Shown: positions 34,191-43,361 of the stretch, piece by piece
Layout of the letters: every line of letters starts with the position of its first letter
Numbering within the stretch: position 1 is the stretch's first letter
Assembly (NCBI RefSeq): GCF_030209835.1
Contig: NZ_JARVRF010000007.1
Location: 106,055 to 170,054, forward strand
Direction: 5' to 3'
DNA from: Arthrobacter sp. efr-133-R2A-120
GTDB taxonomy: Bacteria; Actinomycetota; Actinomycetes; Actinomycetales; Micrococcaceae
DNA: 64,000 nt
Notes under the pieces: generated by a model
The model's database searches: none
What the model saw: only the letters and a program-made list of their open reading frames with translations
What the model was told of the DNA's origin: nothing
Made by a program: the position numbers and the translations under genes

Positions 34191-35603
34191 TTAGCTGAGG
34201 TTGCCGGCAGCCGCGAAGGACTCGGCCAAGCCCTCAACGAGGTCCACGATCGCCGCGTCGGAAACCAAGTCCGGATCCACGAGGCGGAGCAGGGCCTCGA
34301 GCCGTGCACGGCCCGTAAGGAGGTTCGCGGCGGCGATTTCCGCCGCCTGCGGGTCCTGGAGGCTGGTTGCCGTGGCAGTGTAGGCAGACCAGGCCGCGAT
34401 CATACGCGCAGCCGCTCGACCGCTGCGGCCTGCGGCGCGCTCGGCGCGGAGCACAGGCAGTGCTCGCATGCGCAGCTTGGTGCTGCCATCCATGGCTATC
34501 TGGGCCAGGTGGTGGGCGATCCGGGAATTCCCGAAGCGTTCCAGGAGGGCCGCGCGATACTCAGGGATGCGCAAGTCCCCACCGTGCAGACTGGAGGCGG
34601 CCTCGTCCCAGAAGTCCTCGACGGCCCGACGGCAGAAATCGTCAGCGAGGGCTTCGGCCACGGTCTTGTGGCCGCGCAACTGGCCGGCATAGGCCAGGAG
34701 CGAGTGGGCGCCGTTGAGGAGCCACAATTTGCGGTTCTCGTACGGCTCGATCTCGTCCACGAAGAGGGCACCAGCGTCTTCCCAGTGCGGGCGTCCGGCG
34801 GGGAAGTCCCCGCTGAGGACCCAGTTGCGGAAGGGCTCGGCGACCACGGGTGATTCGTCGCGGTATCCGCAGGCGGAAGCGACGGCGTCGATGTCGGCGT
34901 CCGTGGTGCGCGGGGTGATGCGGTCAACGGAAGTGCTGACAAAACTGACGTTGGCGTCGATCCAGGCGGCGAGCCCGGCGTCGAACGCCTTGGCCATCCC
35001 CATCACGGCGCTTCTGGCGACGGTCCCGTTGTTGGAGAGATTGTCGCAGCAGACGACGGCGAGTGGGCCGGCGTCGGCGTCGCGGCGCGCGGCGAGGCCC
35101 ACCACCAGGCGGCCCAGCGGCGTCGTCGGCTTGCCGGAAGCAGAACGGTCAGCGAGCACGGCGAGGTCCGCGACGACGTCGGGCGCTTGGCTGTCCAGCT
35201 TGCCGTCGGCCCCGAGCCGGTAGGCGGCTTCGGTGATGGTAAGCGTGATGAGCGACGTCAGCGGCGCGGCGACAAGCTCGACAAAACGCTCGACGTCGGC
35301 ACCATCGACAGCCTCGACAATGCTGCCGATGACTTCGAAGGAATCACCGGCGTCCGAACGCTCCACCACGGTGTACAAGCCGTCCTGGGCGGCCAGGACC
35401 TCTGCGGCATCCGGGCGGCGGCCCGTGAAGGAGGCGATGCCCCATTCCGATGCGTCACCTGCATGCTGGGTGTACCACGCCTGATGGGAGCGGTGGAAGG
35501 CCCCCAGTCCCATGTGCACAATGCGCACCGGGGCTCTGTCGATGGGCCTGATGACACGGCTCAAGCGGGGAAGATCCGCGCTTTGCCCGGGTTCGTTGCT
35601 CAC
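34191..35603 (-). CDS. uxuB: fructuronate reductase / mannitol dehydrogenase family
   Basis: Polyol-specific long-chain dehydrogenase, 470 residues. The Rossmann start HMGLGAFHRSHQAWYTQHAG and the catalytic KLWLLNGAHSLLAY (K-x4-N-x2-H) are present. The family includes mannitol dehydrogenase, tagaturonate reductase and fructuronate reductase. Fructuronate to mannonate is inferred because uronate isomerase is coupled upstream and mannonate dehydratase is in the same regulon. GTG 35603 overlaps the uxaC stop (GTGA). The frame is open further upstream, but only as a shadow of uxaC. Confidence 0.88.
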   Translation of the reverse strand: MSNEPGQSADLPRLSRVIRPIDRAPVRIVHMGLGAFHRSHQAWYTQHAGDASEWGIASFTGRRPDAAEVLAAQDGLYTVVERSDAGDSFEVIGSIVEAVDGADVERFVELVAAPLTSLITLTITEAAYRLGADGKLDSQAPDVVADLAVLADRSASGKPTTPLGRLVVGLAARRDADAGPLAVVCCDNLSNNGTVARSAVMGMAKAFDAGLAAWIDANVSFVSTSVDRITPRTTDADIDAVASACGYRDESPVVAEPFRNWVLSGDFPAGRPHWEDAGALFVDEIEPYENRKLWLLNGAHSLLAYAGQLRGHKTVAEALADDFCRRAVEDFWDEAASSLHGGDLRIPEYRAALLERFGNSRIAHHLAQIAMDGSTKLRMRALPVLRAERAAGRSGRAAARMIAAWSAYTATATSLQDPQAAEIAAANLLTGRARLEALLRLVDPDLVSDAAIVDLVEGLAESFAAAGNLS

Positions 35604-37006
35604 AGCTTGAAGACCCTCCGGGGCGAGGAGTCGACGACGTCGACGATGATTTCGTGGGCGCGGTCTTCGCTGACCCGATGCTCGGCGACGAGGCGGGCGA
35701 GGAAGGATGCTTCGATCCGGCGGGAGGCGTCGTGCCGGGCCGGGATGGAGCAGAACGCGCGGGTGTCGTCGATGAAGCCCGAGGACCGCGAGAAGCCGGT
35801 GGTCTCGGTGACAGCGGAGCGGAAGCGGAGCATGGCGTCCGGTGCATCGAGGAACCACCACGGAGCGCCGAGGTACACGGAGGGGTAGAACCCTGCCAGC
35901 GGAGCCAGTTCGCGCGAGAACACGGTCTCGTCCAAGGTGAACAGCACCAAGTGGAAGTCCTTTGCCGTGCCGAAGTCCTGGAGCAGGGGGCGGATGGCTT
36001 CGGTGTAGTTGGTGGCGAATGGTATGTCGTGGCCGGTGTCCGCGCCGTAGGCGTCGAAGGTGGGCTGGTGGTGGTTGCGGAAGGAACCCGGGTGGATGGT
36101 CATGACCAGGCCGTCTTCGACGGACATCCTTGCCATCTGGTACATCATGTGGGCTTCGAAGGTATTGCGGTCCTCGGCCGTGGCCTTGCCTGCGCGCGCA
36201 AGCTCGAAGATCCGCTCGGCTTCGCTCCGCTCAAGCTTGAGCGTTGCCGGGGTGAGGACGCCGTGGTCCGCGGAGACCGCGCCGTGGTCCACGAAATAAC
36301 GACGGCGGTTTTCCAGGGCTTTGATGTAGCCGGTGTAGCCGCTAGCGCCGTCGGCGGCGGAATCGACAAGCCGCTCGACGTTGGCACTCCATGCCGGGTG
36401 CGCGATGTTCAGGTAGGCATCCGGACGGAAGGTCGGCAGCACGCGGCCGTTGAAGGAAGGGTCCTCGGCGATCGCCTTGTGGCTGGCGAGACTGTCCAGG
36501 GGATCGTCCGTGGTGGCCAGGACCTCGATGTTGAAGTCCTTGAAGAGCTGGCGGGGACGGAAATCGGGCTCCACGAGCTTGGCGGCAATGGCGTCATAGC
36601 TGGCATCTGCGGACATCTCGCCAAGGTCCGCGCCGAGCTTGAACACGCTGTCGAACTGCGTGCGCAGCCAGTACCCAGACGCCGTGCCTTCGAAGAGGGG
36701 CCACGCCTGGACGAACGTCCGCCAGATCTCCCGCGATTCGGACGCGTTGGCACCTCCCGAGAGCAGCTTGTCCATGGGGACTCCGCTGGCGTGGATCAGC
36801 CTGGTGACGTAGTGGTCCGGGCTGACCAGGAGCGCGGCCGGATCGGGGAACGGGGTGTTCTGCTCGATGACGGCGGCGTCAACGTGGCCGTGCGGAGAGA
36901 TGATGGGCAGGTCCTGGACGCGCTCCAGAAGGGAGCGCGCAATGCTGCGCGTCCCCGGATCCGCGGGCAGGAGCCGGTCAGGATTGGCTGCGATCGACTG
37001 TGACAT
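35600..37006 (-). CDS. uxaC: uronate isomerase (glucuronate isomerase)
   Basis: UxaC, 468 residues, amidohydrolase-superfamily enzyme converting glucuronate to fructuronate (or galacturonate to tagaturonate). Metal-site SPHGHVDA near residue 37 and HPGSFRNHHQPTFDAYGADTGHDIPF are visible, and DDTRAFCSIPARHDASRR near the C-terminus is characteristic. It is the first gene of a two-gene operon with uxuB, with a LacI-type operator 30 bases upstream of its ATG. Confidence 0.95.
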   Translation of the reverse strand: MSQSIAANPDRLLPADPGTRSIARSLLERVQDLPIISPHGHVDAAVIEQNTPFPDPAALLVSPDHYVTRLIHASGVPMDKLLSGGANASESREIWRTFVQAWPLFEGTASGYWLRTQFDSVFKLGADLGEMSADASYDAIAAKLVEPDFRPRQLFKDFNIEVLATTDDPLDSLASHKAIAEDPSFNGRVLPTFRPDAYLNIAHPAWSANVERLVDSAADGASGYTGYIKALENRRRYFVDHGAVSADHGVLTPATLKLERSEAERIFELARAGKATAEDRNTFEAHMMYQMARMSVEDGLVMTIHPGSFRNHHQPTFDAYGADTGHDIPFATNYTEAIRPLLQDFGTAKDFHLVLFTLDETVFSRELAPLAGFYPSVYLGAPWWFLDAPDAMLRFRSAVTETTGFSRSSGFIDDTRAFCSIPARHDASRRIEASFLARLVAEHRVSEDRAHEIIVDVVDSSPRRVFKL

Positions 37007-37035
37007 AACTCAATTTTCAGCCGGAAGGAGCAGTC

Positions 37036-37052
37036 TGTCAACCGGTTGCCAA
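37036..37052. promoter_or_regulatory. LacI-type operator 3 (upstream of uxaC)
   Basis: TGTCAACCGGTTGCCAA with perfect core CAACCGGTTG (37039-37048), ending 30 bases before uxaC, where a bound repressor would block the promoter. A weaker second element (ATTGCCATCTCGTTGCAT) lies at 37055-37072. Confidence 0.75.
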
Positions 37053-37095
37053 CTATTGCCATCTCGTTGCATCTGCATTGGATAGTCGCTCGAAA

Positions 37096-38142
37096 CTAGG
37101 CGATCAGCCGTCCGCTGGAGCCGCGCACCACGAGCTCCGTGTCCACGCGGACGGCTCCCTCGGGCCCATCATTGCCGAGCAACATGTCCAGCAGCAGGCC
37201 GGCGGCGCGGGAACCGCACTCCCCCAGCGGCGACCTCACAGTGGTGAGCGCCGGCGTCGTGAAGTCTGCCCCGAAGATGTCGTCGAAGCCCACGATGCTG
37301 ATCTGGTCCGGAACGTGCACGCCGGCGGCCTGAAGCTCCTGCATGAGGCCTATGGCGAGGAGATCGTTGTAGGTAATCACCGCCGTCGCACCGCTCGCCA
37401 GGACGTCGCGCGCTATTTGGCGGCCGCCGTCGACGGTCGGCTTGGACGATTCCAAGCGGACCGCCTCCAATTTGTACCAATCGCAGGCGGCTTGGACGCC
37501 TTCCCAGCGGCGGCGCGACATCCAGGACTGCGGCGGCCCCGCAACGTAAGCAAGCTGCTGGTGGCCGTTGGCCGCAAGGCTCCGCACGGCCTGGCTGATC
37601 CCCTTGTTGACGTCCGGGACCACACACGGCACTCCCTCTATTTCGCGATTGATCACGACCACCGGTTTGTCCGCAGCCAAGACCCGGATCTTTTCGTCGT
37701 CCATGCGGGGGCTCGCCAGAATCAGGCCATCCACCGTGCTCAACATCCTGCGGGCCGCAATGAGTTCGGTTTCAGGGGACTCTGCGGACTCGGCCAGCAC
37801 CAGGGTGTAGTCCCGGGCGGACCCCGTGGTTTCCGCACCGCGGATGATGTCGAAGAAGGTCGGGTTGGTGATATCCGCGACGATCAGTCCGATCGTCTGG
37901 GTACGGCCGGTGGGAAGTGCCCGGGCGAAGGGGTTCACCTGGTAGTTCAGCTGCTCGGCGGCATCCTCGATGATCTTCTGGGTCTTGGCACTGACCCTGC
38001 CCGGTTTGCTCAGCGCGCGCGAAACCGTAGATGGGTTGACTCCCGCCAGCTTCGCGATGTCGTAAATGGTGGGCGAGGATCTCTCCCCGCGTCCACGCTT
38101 GGCGGGGAAAGTTGCTGCTCCGGAATTCGTCGCTTCAGTCAC
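37096..38142 (-). CDS. LacI family transcriptional regulator
   Basis: LacI/GalR regulator, about 348 residues. N-terminal HTH and hinge helix (TIYDIAKLAGVNPSTVSRAL, then SKPGRVSAKTQ), then a periplasmic-binding-like effector domain. GTG 38142 is the likely start because the HTH begins about 24 residues later and an operator lies just upstream; an in-frame start at 38190 would overlap that operator. It sits between the uxaC operon and the dehydrogenase operon and is the obvious candidate to bind the five palindromes. The effector is probably a uronate or pathway intermediate. Confidence 0.9.
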   Translation of the reverse strand: MTEATNSGAATFPAKRGRGERSSPTIYDIAKLAGVNPSTVSRALSKPGRVSAKTQKIIEDAAEQLNYQVNPFARALPTGRTQTIGLIVADITNPTFFDIIRGAETTGSARDYTLVLAESAESPETELIAARRMLSTVDGLILASPRMDDEKIRVLAADKPVVVINREIEGVPCVVPDVNKGISQAVRSLAANGHQQLAYVAGPPQSWMSRRRWEGVQAACDWYKLEAVRLESSKPTVDGGRQIARDVLASGATAVITYNDLLAIGLMQELQAAGVHVPDQISIVGFDDIFGADFTTPALTTVRSPLGECGSRAAGLLLDMLLGNDGPEGAVRVDTELVVRGSSGRLIA

Positions 38143-38161
38143 GGCTCCATCGTAATCTGGT

Positions 38162-38190
38162 ATGGCAACAAAAAGCAGGACGGTTGCCAA
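38162..38190. promoter_or_regulatory. LacI-type operator 4 (upstream of the LacI gene)
   Basis: Half-sites TGGCAAC (38163-38169) and GGTTGCCAA (38182-38190) lie 20-48 bases before the regulator's GTG. The second half extends to a degenerate full site. Position suggests autoregulation. Confidence 0.6.
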
Positions 38191-38256
38191 CCATTCGGCC
38201 GGCGACCGCGCTGCTTATGCGCCCTGCTTAAGCGCCCTGCTTGAGTGCCCTGCCGA

Positions 38257-39423
38257 CTAGGAGCGTTCGGCGAACTTGCCTTCTTCGCTGATGCGCTTAT
38301 TGAGCTCGCGCATGTACTCCTCCTCGTCGAAGTCCAGGGGGACTTCCCTGCCGGTCCAGCTTGACAGGTGGATGGCGTTGGCCAGGCGGACGCCTTTGAT
38401 GCCGTCCGATCCGGGAGCCAACAACGGAGTGCCGTCCAGGATGTTGGCCGCGAAGTTCTCCAAAACTCCTGCGTGCTGGCCACCCCAGGCCGACTCGAAC
38501 TCGATCACCTCGGTGGTGTAGTAGTCCTCGGCTTTCAATTCGCCCATGAAGAGCTTGCGGACATCGTCCATGTCCATGCCGTCGCTGAGTTCGCGCTCGG
38601 GCTTGACGAGGCGGGTGACTGTCGCGGTCTTGCTGTTTTCCACCACGATCTTGCCCTGGTCGCCCAGGATCTCGAAGCGGTCCGTGCCCACAAGGTCGTG
38701 CGTCGCCGTGACAAAGACACCGGTTGCACCGTTGCCGTAGTCCACGACGGCGGTGACCTCGTCTTCCACGGCGATGTCCCGCCGGAATCCGTACGCCACC
38801 TTGGAGTAGACGGACTTCGGCACGCCGCAGATCCACTGCCACAGATCGAGCTGGTGGGGTGCCTGGTTGACCAGTACGCCGCCGCCTTCGCCGCCCCACG
38901 TCGCGCGCCATTCGCTGGAGTTGTAATAGCCCTGCGGACGCCACCAGTTGGTGATGATCCAGTTGGTGCGGCGGATGCTGCCGATATCGCCGTTGTCTAC
39001 GATCTCCTTGAGCTTCTTGTAGAGAGGGTTGTTGCGCTGGTTGAACATGATGCCGAAGGAAAGCTCAGGCTTGGAGGCCGCGAACTCATTGAGCTCCTTG
39101 ACCTGCTTGGTGTAGACACCGGCGGGCTTCTCCACGAGGGCGTGGATGTTGCGCTTGAGCGATTCGATGCCCATTTCCGGGTGCAGGTAGTGGGGCACGC
39201 ACGTGACGATCGCGTCGACGTCGCCGCCTTCAAGCATGGCGATGTAGTCGTCGTAGAAAGGCGCATCGGGGTACCGCGAAGCTGCCAGTTCCTTCTTTGC
39301 AGGATCGGTGTCGCAGATGGCGCCGATCACCATGTTCGGCACCAGGCCGTCAGTGATGAACTTGGCGTACGTGCCGCCCTGCTGGCCCAGACCGATGATG
39401 CCAAGGCGTACTTTCTTGCTCAT
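38257..39423 (-). CDS. Gfo/Idh/MocA family oxidoreductase
   Basis: NAD(P)-dependent sugar dehydrogenase/oxidoreductase, 388 residues. Rossmann motif GIIGLGQQGGTYAKF, the EKP motif in HALVEKPAGVYT, and GVLVNQAPHQLDLWQW with the catalytic Asp/His pair are intact. It is the last gene of a four-gene operon with two isomerase-like proteins and another Gfo/Idh protein (spacings 24-42 bases). Family members oxidise sugars, inositols or C3-hydroxyls of glycosides; the substrate is unknown. The LacI regulator follows on the same strand. Confidence 0.9.
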   Translation of the reverse strand: MSKKVRLGIIGLGQQGGTYAKFITDGLVPNMVIGAICDTDPAKKELAASRYPDAPFYDDYIAMLEGGDVDAIVTCVPHYLHPEMGIESLKRNIHALVEKPAGVYTKQVKELNEFAASKPELSFGIMFNQRNNPLYKKLKEIVDNGDIGSIRRTNWIITNWWRPQGYYNSSEWRATWGGEGGGVLVNQAPHQLDLWQWICGVPKSVYSKVAYGFRRDIAVEDEVTAVVDYGNGATGVFVTATHDLVGTDRFEILGDQGKIVVENSKTATVTRLVKPERELSDGMDMDDVRKLFMGELKAEDYYTTEVIEFESAWGGQHAGVLENFAANILDGTPLLAPGSDGIKGVRLANAIHLSSWTGREVPLDFDEEEYMRELNKRISEEGKFAERS

Positions 39424-39447
39424 GAGTGGATCTCCGTTGTTGAGGGA

Positions 39448-40308
39448 TTAGAAGAGGTCGGCGTGGCCCATGGCCACCAGGTTGTCGTAGGAAGTCTGCA
39501 GCGCTTCCCACACCGTGCGGCCGTAAAGCTCGTCCTGCTCCACGAGCAGGTACTCCGCGCCGGCGGCCTGGGCCGCGGGAATGATGGACGGGAAGTCAAG
39601 ATTGCCTTCCCCCACTTCGGCGAACTGGACCACGTTCTTGAACTCGGCCATGAAACCCGCGATGTCCCCCGATTCCAGGAGCCCGAAGGATTCTTCGGGC
39701 AACTGTCCGATCCGGTAGTCCTTCAGGTGCACCATGGCCGTGCGTCCGGCGTATTTGGCGAGGGTCCGGACGGGGTCGAGTCCGCCGCGCTGCACCCAGT
39801 GCACGTCGATTTCCATGCCCATGGCCGGGGAGTTTTCGGCAATGATATCCAGCATGTATTTGCCGTCGAACTTCGCGAACTCGATGTGGTGGTTGTGGTA
39901 ATACAGTCCGATGCCGTGTTCACGGAGGCGTTCGGCGTATTCGTTGGCTTGCTTCGCGAAGTCCACCGCGGCGTCGATCGACTTCATGGCCGGGAACGGC
40001 ATCATGCCAATCCGCAGGAGGTGGCTGTCCAGCCGCTTTGCGTCGTCCACGATCTTATCGAAGTGGTCCTTGAGGGAGTCGCCGGGCATGCCCTTGGGCG
40101 TCTCCATGGCGACCGAAAGCGCCGCGATGTCCATGCCCAGTTCGCTCCGGGAGCGGTCCAGTTCGTCAACGTTTTCCGGTGTCATCGGGATCTGGGAAAT
40201 CTCGACGGCGTTGTACCCGATCGCACTGACCTTGCGGAGCGTTTCAAACGCCCCGGCTTCGGCAAAACCGCCCTTCAGCATCATTGCCTGCACGCCAATT
40301 TTGGCCAC
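39448..40308 (-). CDS. TIM-barrel sugar phosphate isomerase/epimerase family
   Basis: AP-endonuclease-2-like TIM barrel, 286 residues. Visible metal-site segments: YYHNHHIEFAKFDGKYMLD, MEIDVHWVQRGGLDP and MVHLKDYRIG, the usual Glu/Asp/His ligands of the xylose isomerase-like fold. Members include inosose isomerases, tagatose epimerases and 3-keto-glycoside lyase-type enzymes. It is embedded between the two Gfo/Idh genes, so it probably acts on their keto-sugar products. Confidence 0.85.
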   Translation of the reverse strand: MAKIGVQAMMLKGGFAEAGAFETLRKVSAIGYNAVEISQIPMTPENVDELDRSRSELGMDIAALSVAMETPKGMPGDSLKDHFDKIVDDAKRLDSHLLRIGMMPFPAMKSIDAAVDFAKQANEYAERLREHGIGLYYHNHHIEFAKFDGKYMLDIIAENSPAMGMEIDVHWVQRGGLDPVRTLAKYAGRTAMVHLKDYRIGQLPEESFGLLESGDIAGFMAEFKNVVQFAEVGEGNLDFPSIIPAAQAAGAEYLLVEQDELYGRTVWEALQTSYDNLVAMGHADLF

Positions 40309-40347
40309 TTTGTCCTCCGTTAGTTCCGGGCCCCAAGGGCCGCGTGG

Positions 40348-41355
40348 TTAGCCCACTTGCCCGGAAATTTCCGGGTAGCTTTGGGCGTAGATGTCTTTGA
40401 CGATCCTGAGTGATTTTTCGGCTTCCGCGGGGCTGATCCAGAAGGGAGCAGGATCCCCGAGCTTGGCATAGAAGTCCTTGATCAGGAGTTCGTGGGATAC
40501 GCCCCAATACGCGCGCCCACCCGATTCCAAGGCCCGTTCCGCGATTGTTTCCACAGTGCCGTCGGTGTAGCTGACAATGAGGTCGCCCCGGAGGCTTAGC
40601 GTGGCCTTTTCGGTCACGATATCCAGCGTCACCGGTGCGTTGGTGGCGTTCGCCAGGGTGGCGTAGAAGACGCTGGTGGCACCATTGGCGTGCCCGGCGA
40701 TGAATTCCGCCGTATCCTCCACCTCGATCACCCCGCCCAGCGAGCGCGTGGACGCGTTGCCCTCCACCTTGGTCACGTCACCCACGAGCCACTGGAGCAG
40801 GTCCACCGTGTGGATGGCCTGGTTCATCATGAGGCCGCCGCCTCCTTCGGCCCAGGTGCCGCGCCACGGCCTGTCACGGTAGTACTCGGCCGTCCGGTGC
40901 CACATCACGGTTGCCGAGGCGCCGAGAACCTGGCCCAGCCCGCCGTCGTCGAGCAGCCTCCGCATGGCCTGCGACGTCGCGTTGTAGCGGTTCTGGAAAC
41001 ATACGGCGATCTTCGCGGTGCTCCGTTCAGCCGCCTCGACCAGCCGCCGCCCCTCTTCAAGGGTGTGGGCGAGGGGCTTCTCGACGATCACGCTGACGCC
41101 GCGCTCAAGGCAGTCCGCAGCCAGCGAGGCATGCAGGTGGTGCGGAGTGCAGATATGCACGACGTCGGGCCTCACTGATTCGAGCATCTCCAGGTAGTCC
41201 GCGTAACCCGGCACGCCGTAGGCGGCCGTTGCCGCCTGGAGGCGACCGGCGTCGGTGTCGCAGACCGCCACGAGTTCAACGTCGTCCATTTTGGCGATTG
41301 CACCGAAGTGCACGCTCGATACATCGCCGCAACCGATGACTGCTGCTGTAGGCAT
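40348..41355 (-). CDS. Gfo/Idh/MocA family oxidoreductase
   Basis: Second dehydrogenase of the operon, 335 residues. NAD-binding VIGCGDVSSVHFGAI, EKP motif VIVEKPLAHT and GGLMMNQAIHTVDLLQWL with the catalytic histidine are intact. It is clearly divergent from the 388-residue paralogue two genes downstream, suggesting that the two act on different substrates or catalyse opposite steps (oxidation and re-reduction). Confidence 0.9.
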   Translation of the reverse strand: MPTAAVIGCGDVSSVHFGAIAKMDDVELVAVCDTDAGRLQAATAAYGVPGYADYLEMLESVRPDVVHICTPHHLHASLAADCLERGVSVIVEKPLAHTLEEGRRLVEAAERSTAKIAVCFQNRYNATSQAMRRLLDDGGLGQVLGASATVMWHRTAEYYRDRPWRGTWAEGGGGLMMNQAIHTVDLLQWLVGDVTKVEGNASTRSLGGVIEVEDTAEFIAGHANGATSVFYATLANATNAPVTLDIVTEKATLSLRGDLIVSYTDGTVETIAERALESGGRAYWGVSHELLIKDFYAKLGDPAPFWISPAEAEKSLRIVKDIYAQSYPEISGQVG

Positions 41356-41397
41356 TCTTCTCCCTCGAAAGATGTTTTCCTTTGAACCTACAGGCCC

Positions 41398-42243
41398 TCA
41401 GGGGAGGGCAACACCGTTCTTGGCTGCGAGTGCCGCAAAGGCCCGCGCTGCAGCGCCGAAGGCGACGGGTCCGGAGAATCCGCCCAGCTCGTGGGTGCTT
41501 GCAAGGTGCGGTTCCAGCGATGCGAAACCGGCAAAGCCATCGGCCTTGAGCGCGGCGATGGTGGCGTCCAGTTCGCCGTCCCCTTCGCCGGCAGGCACCA
41601 CTTCACCCGTCCCGCTGACAGCATCCTTGACTTGGAAATACTCCAGGTAGGGGCGCAGCACGGCGTAGCCCTCCGTGTACGGCTTGACGCCCACCTGGAC
41701 AAAGTTGGCGCTGTCCCACGCAACGCGCAGCGCGGGTGAATCGACAGTCTCCATGATGTCGAGGACGCGCTCGGGCGTGTCGCCGTAGATGCCCTTTTCG
41801 TTTTCGTGCAGGAGGACGACGCCGGACGCGGCCGCCTCGTTCGTAAGTGCGGTCATGCGCTCCATGACTGAGTCGCGGATATCTTCTGGGCTCTGCCCTT
41901 CGGCTCGGTAGAAGGAGAAGATGCGGATGTATTTGGTGTCGAGCCCCTTGGCCACAGAAACAATCTGGCGCAACCGCGCGAGCTCATGTTCCACGGGAAT
42001 ACTGACGTCGACCTTGCCGATCGGACTCGCGACCGCGGAAACCTTCAGGCCCTTCTCGTCCAAGATGGCTTTGAGGCGCTCGACCGTTTCCGGCTCGAGT
42101 TCGGAGACATTAGTGCCCCAGGCGCTGCGCACTTCGATATGGCTGGCACCGAGGGCCAGCAGGACGGCTGCCTGGACCACGGGATCGGGATCTACTTCGT
42201 CGCCGAAACCGGACAGGCTCCACACGGCATTGGTTTCAGTCAC
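41398..42243 (-). CDS. TIM-barrel sugar phosphate isomerase/epimerase family
   Basis: 281-residue xylose isomerase-like TIM barrel and first gene of the four-gene operon. Segments HIEVRSAWGTNV, VVLLHENEKGIYGDTPERV, LRVAWDSANFVQVG and YFQVKDAVSGTGEVVPAGEGDGEL carry the expected Glu, Asp and His ligands. GTG 42243 has GGAG six bases upstream; the open frame beyond has no homology. A LacI-type operator lies about 100 bases upstream. Confidence 0.87.
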   Translation of the reverse strand: MTETNAVWSLSGFGDEVDPDPVVQAAVLLALGASHIEVRSAWGTNVSELEPETVERLKAILDEKGLKVSAVASPIGKVDVSIPVEHELARLRQIVSVAKGLDTKYIRIFSFYRAEGQSPEDIRDSVMERMTALTNEAAASGVVLLHENEKGIYGDTPERVLDIMETVDSPALRVAWDSANFVQVGVKPYTEGYAVLRPYLEYFQVKDAVSGTGEVVPAGEGDGELDATIAALKADGFAGFASLEPHLASTHELGGFSGPVAFGAAARAFAALAAKNGVALP

Positions 42244-42344
42244 GGAAATCTCCTTTGGATCCGTTCGCCCGCACGGCGGCAAATGGCGCCAAATCGTAGT
42301 TCGCGGGCATGCGTTCGCCTCGAGTCTAGCCAGATTGACACAGC

Positions 42345-42375
42345 TTGACAACCGATTGCCAAATATTGGCAACAA
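42345..42375. promoter_or_regulatory. LacI-type operator 5 (upstream of the dehydrogenase/isomerase operon)
   Basis: TTGACAACCGATTGCCAA (42345-42362) is followed by a second half-site TTGGCAACAA (42366-42375). It precedes the isomerase/epimerase gene by 102 bases, and overlaps the damaged 5' end of an MFS pseudogene on the other side. Confidence 0.7.
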
Positions 42376-42377
42376 TC

Positions 42378-43274
42378 ATGGCGCGCCGCAGGACGCGGTT
42401 CATGTCCCTGATGTCGGGACTTCGAGCACTGGTCCTCAGCGCGATGGCCGTTCTGTTTCTCACGGGAAACCTGTCACTGCTCGCCCTCGTGATTGCGGCC
42501 TTCCTTGTGTCTGGACTGACCGGGCTCTACGACAGCGCCTTTGCAGCTCTCCTCCCGAGTGTCGCCCATCGTTCCAAGCTGACGACGGCGAACACCTGGG
42601 TCGCGGGAATCAGATCCGCTGGCGACATTGGTGCTGGAGCGACGGCCGGAATACTCCTGCAGATACTCTCACCTGTGGCCCTCTTTATTTCGGATGCGGT
42701 CACGTATCTAGTGTCAGCGCCGGCGATTGGCCAGATCCGGGAAGATCGGCAGGCGTCGGAAACATTCACTTTCAGGAATTATTTCTTGTCGCTGGGTTCA
42801 GGATTCGCAATTCTCATCCGGGATCGCGTGATGTGGCCAGTCACCTTGTCGATTGCCCATTTCAACCTATTCACCACGGCGATCCAGTCGGTCTATGTCA
42901 CGCAAGCACTGCGGAGTGGATCAATGACACCGGCCGAGATCGGAATCGCCGGAGCACTCGGAGGAATCATCGGCCTACTCTCCATGATTCTGGGCGTCAT
43001 GTGTGATGGTCAACATCACCGGAACGGAAACACTAAACAGCTTCTTATTCCCCACGTAGCCCTCGGGAGATTCTCTTCCGCAAGCAGGGTCCTCACGTGG
43101 GGTATCGACCCGATAGGCGCAGCTCTGGCCGGCGTTCTAGCCCTGTTCCTTCCGACCAGTGCCGTACTCGCTGTGGCGAGCTCCGGCGTCGTGATTTCAG
43201 CTTGCTGGATTGCCACCTCGGCTGCCGTTCGGGAATTGCCGCTCCTGTCCGAGATCGAACAGCGCCGCGAATGA
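42378..43274 (+). pseudogene. truncated, internally deleted MFS exporter gene
   Basis: MFS_3-type (enterobactin exporter-like) sequence of about 298 codons starting in the middle of the fold (MARRRTRFMSLMSGLRALVL). The first two helices, about 75 residues, are missing. The middle reads IGLLSMILGVMCDGQHHRNGN and then jumps to QLLIPHVALGRFSSASRVLT; in intact relatives a helix pair and a conserved NIT segment lie here, and remnants of it (VNITGTETLNS) are visible in another frame. Both a 5' truncation and an internal deletion make function very unlikely. Confidence 0.75.
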
Positions 43275-43361
43275 GCCGTCGTTAGGCCGGCGCTCCCGGG
43301 GCCTGGCCGCCAAGAGATCCGCTGCGATTCGCTATGGCACAGGGGCCAACGTGCTGCCAAG

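Noticed and set aside
38368..40323. 651-codon open frame on the plus strand
   Set aside because: Antisense to the Gfo/Idh and isomerase genes, which have intact family motifs. The antisense product is low-complexity with no homology I recognise.
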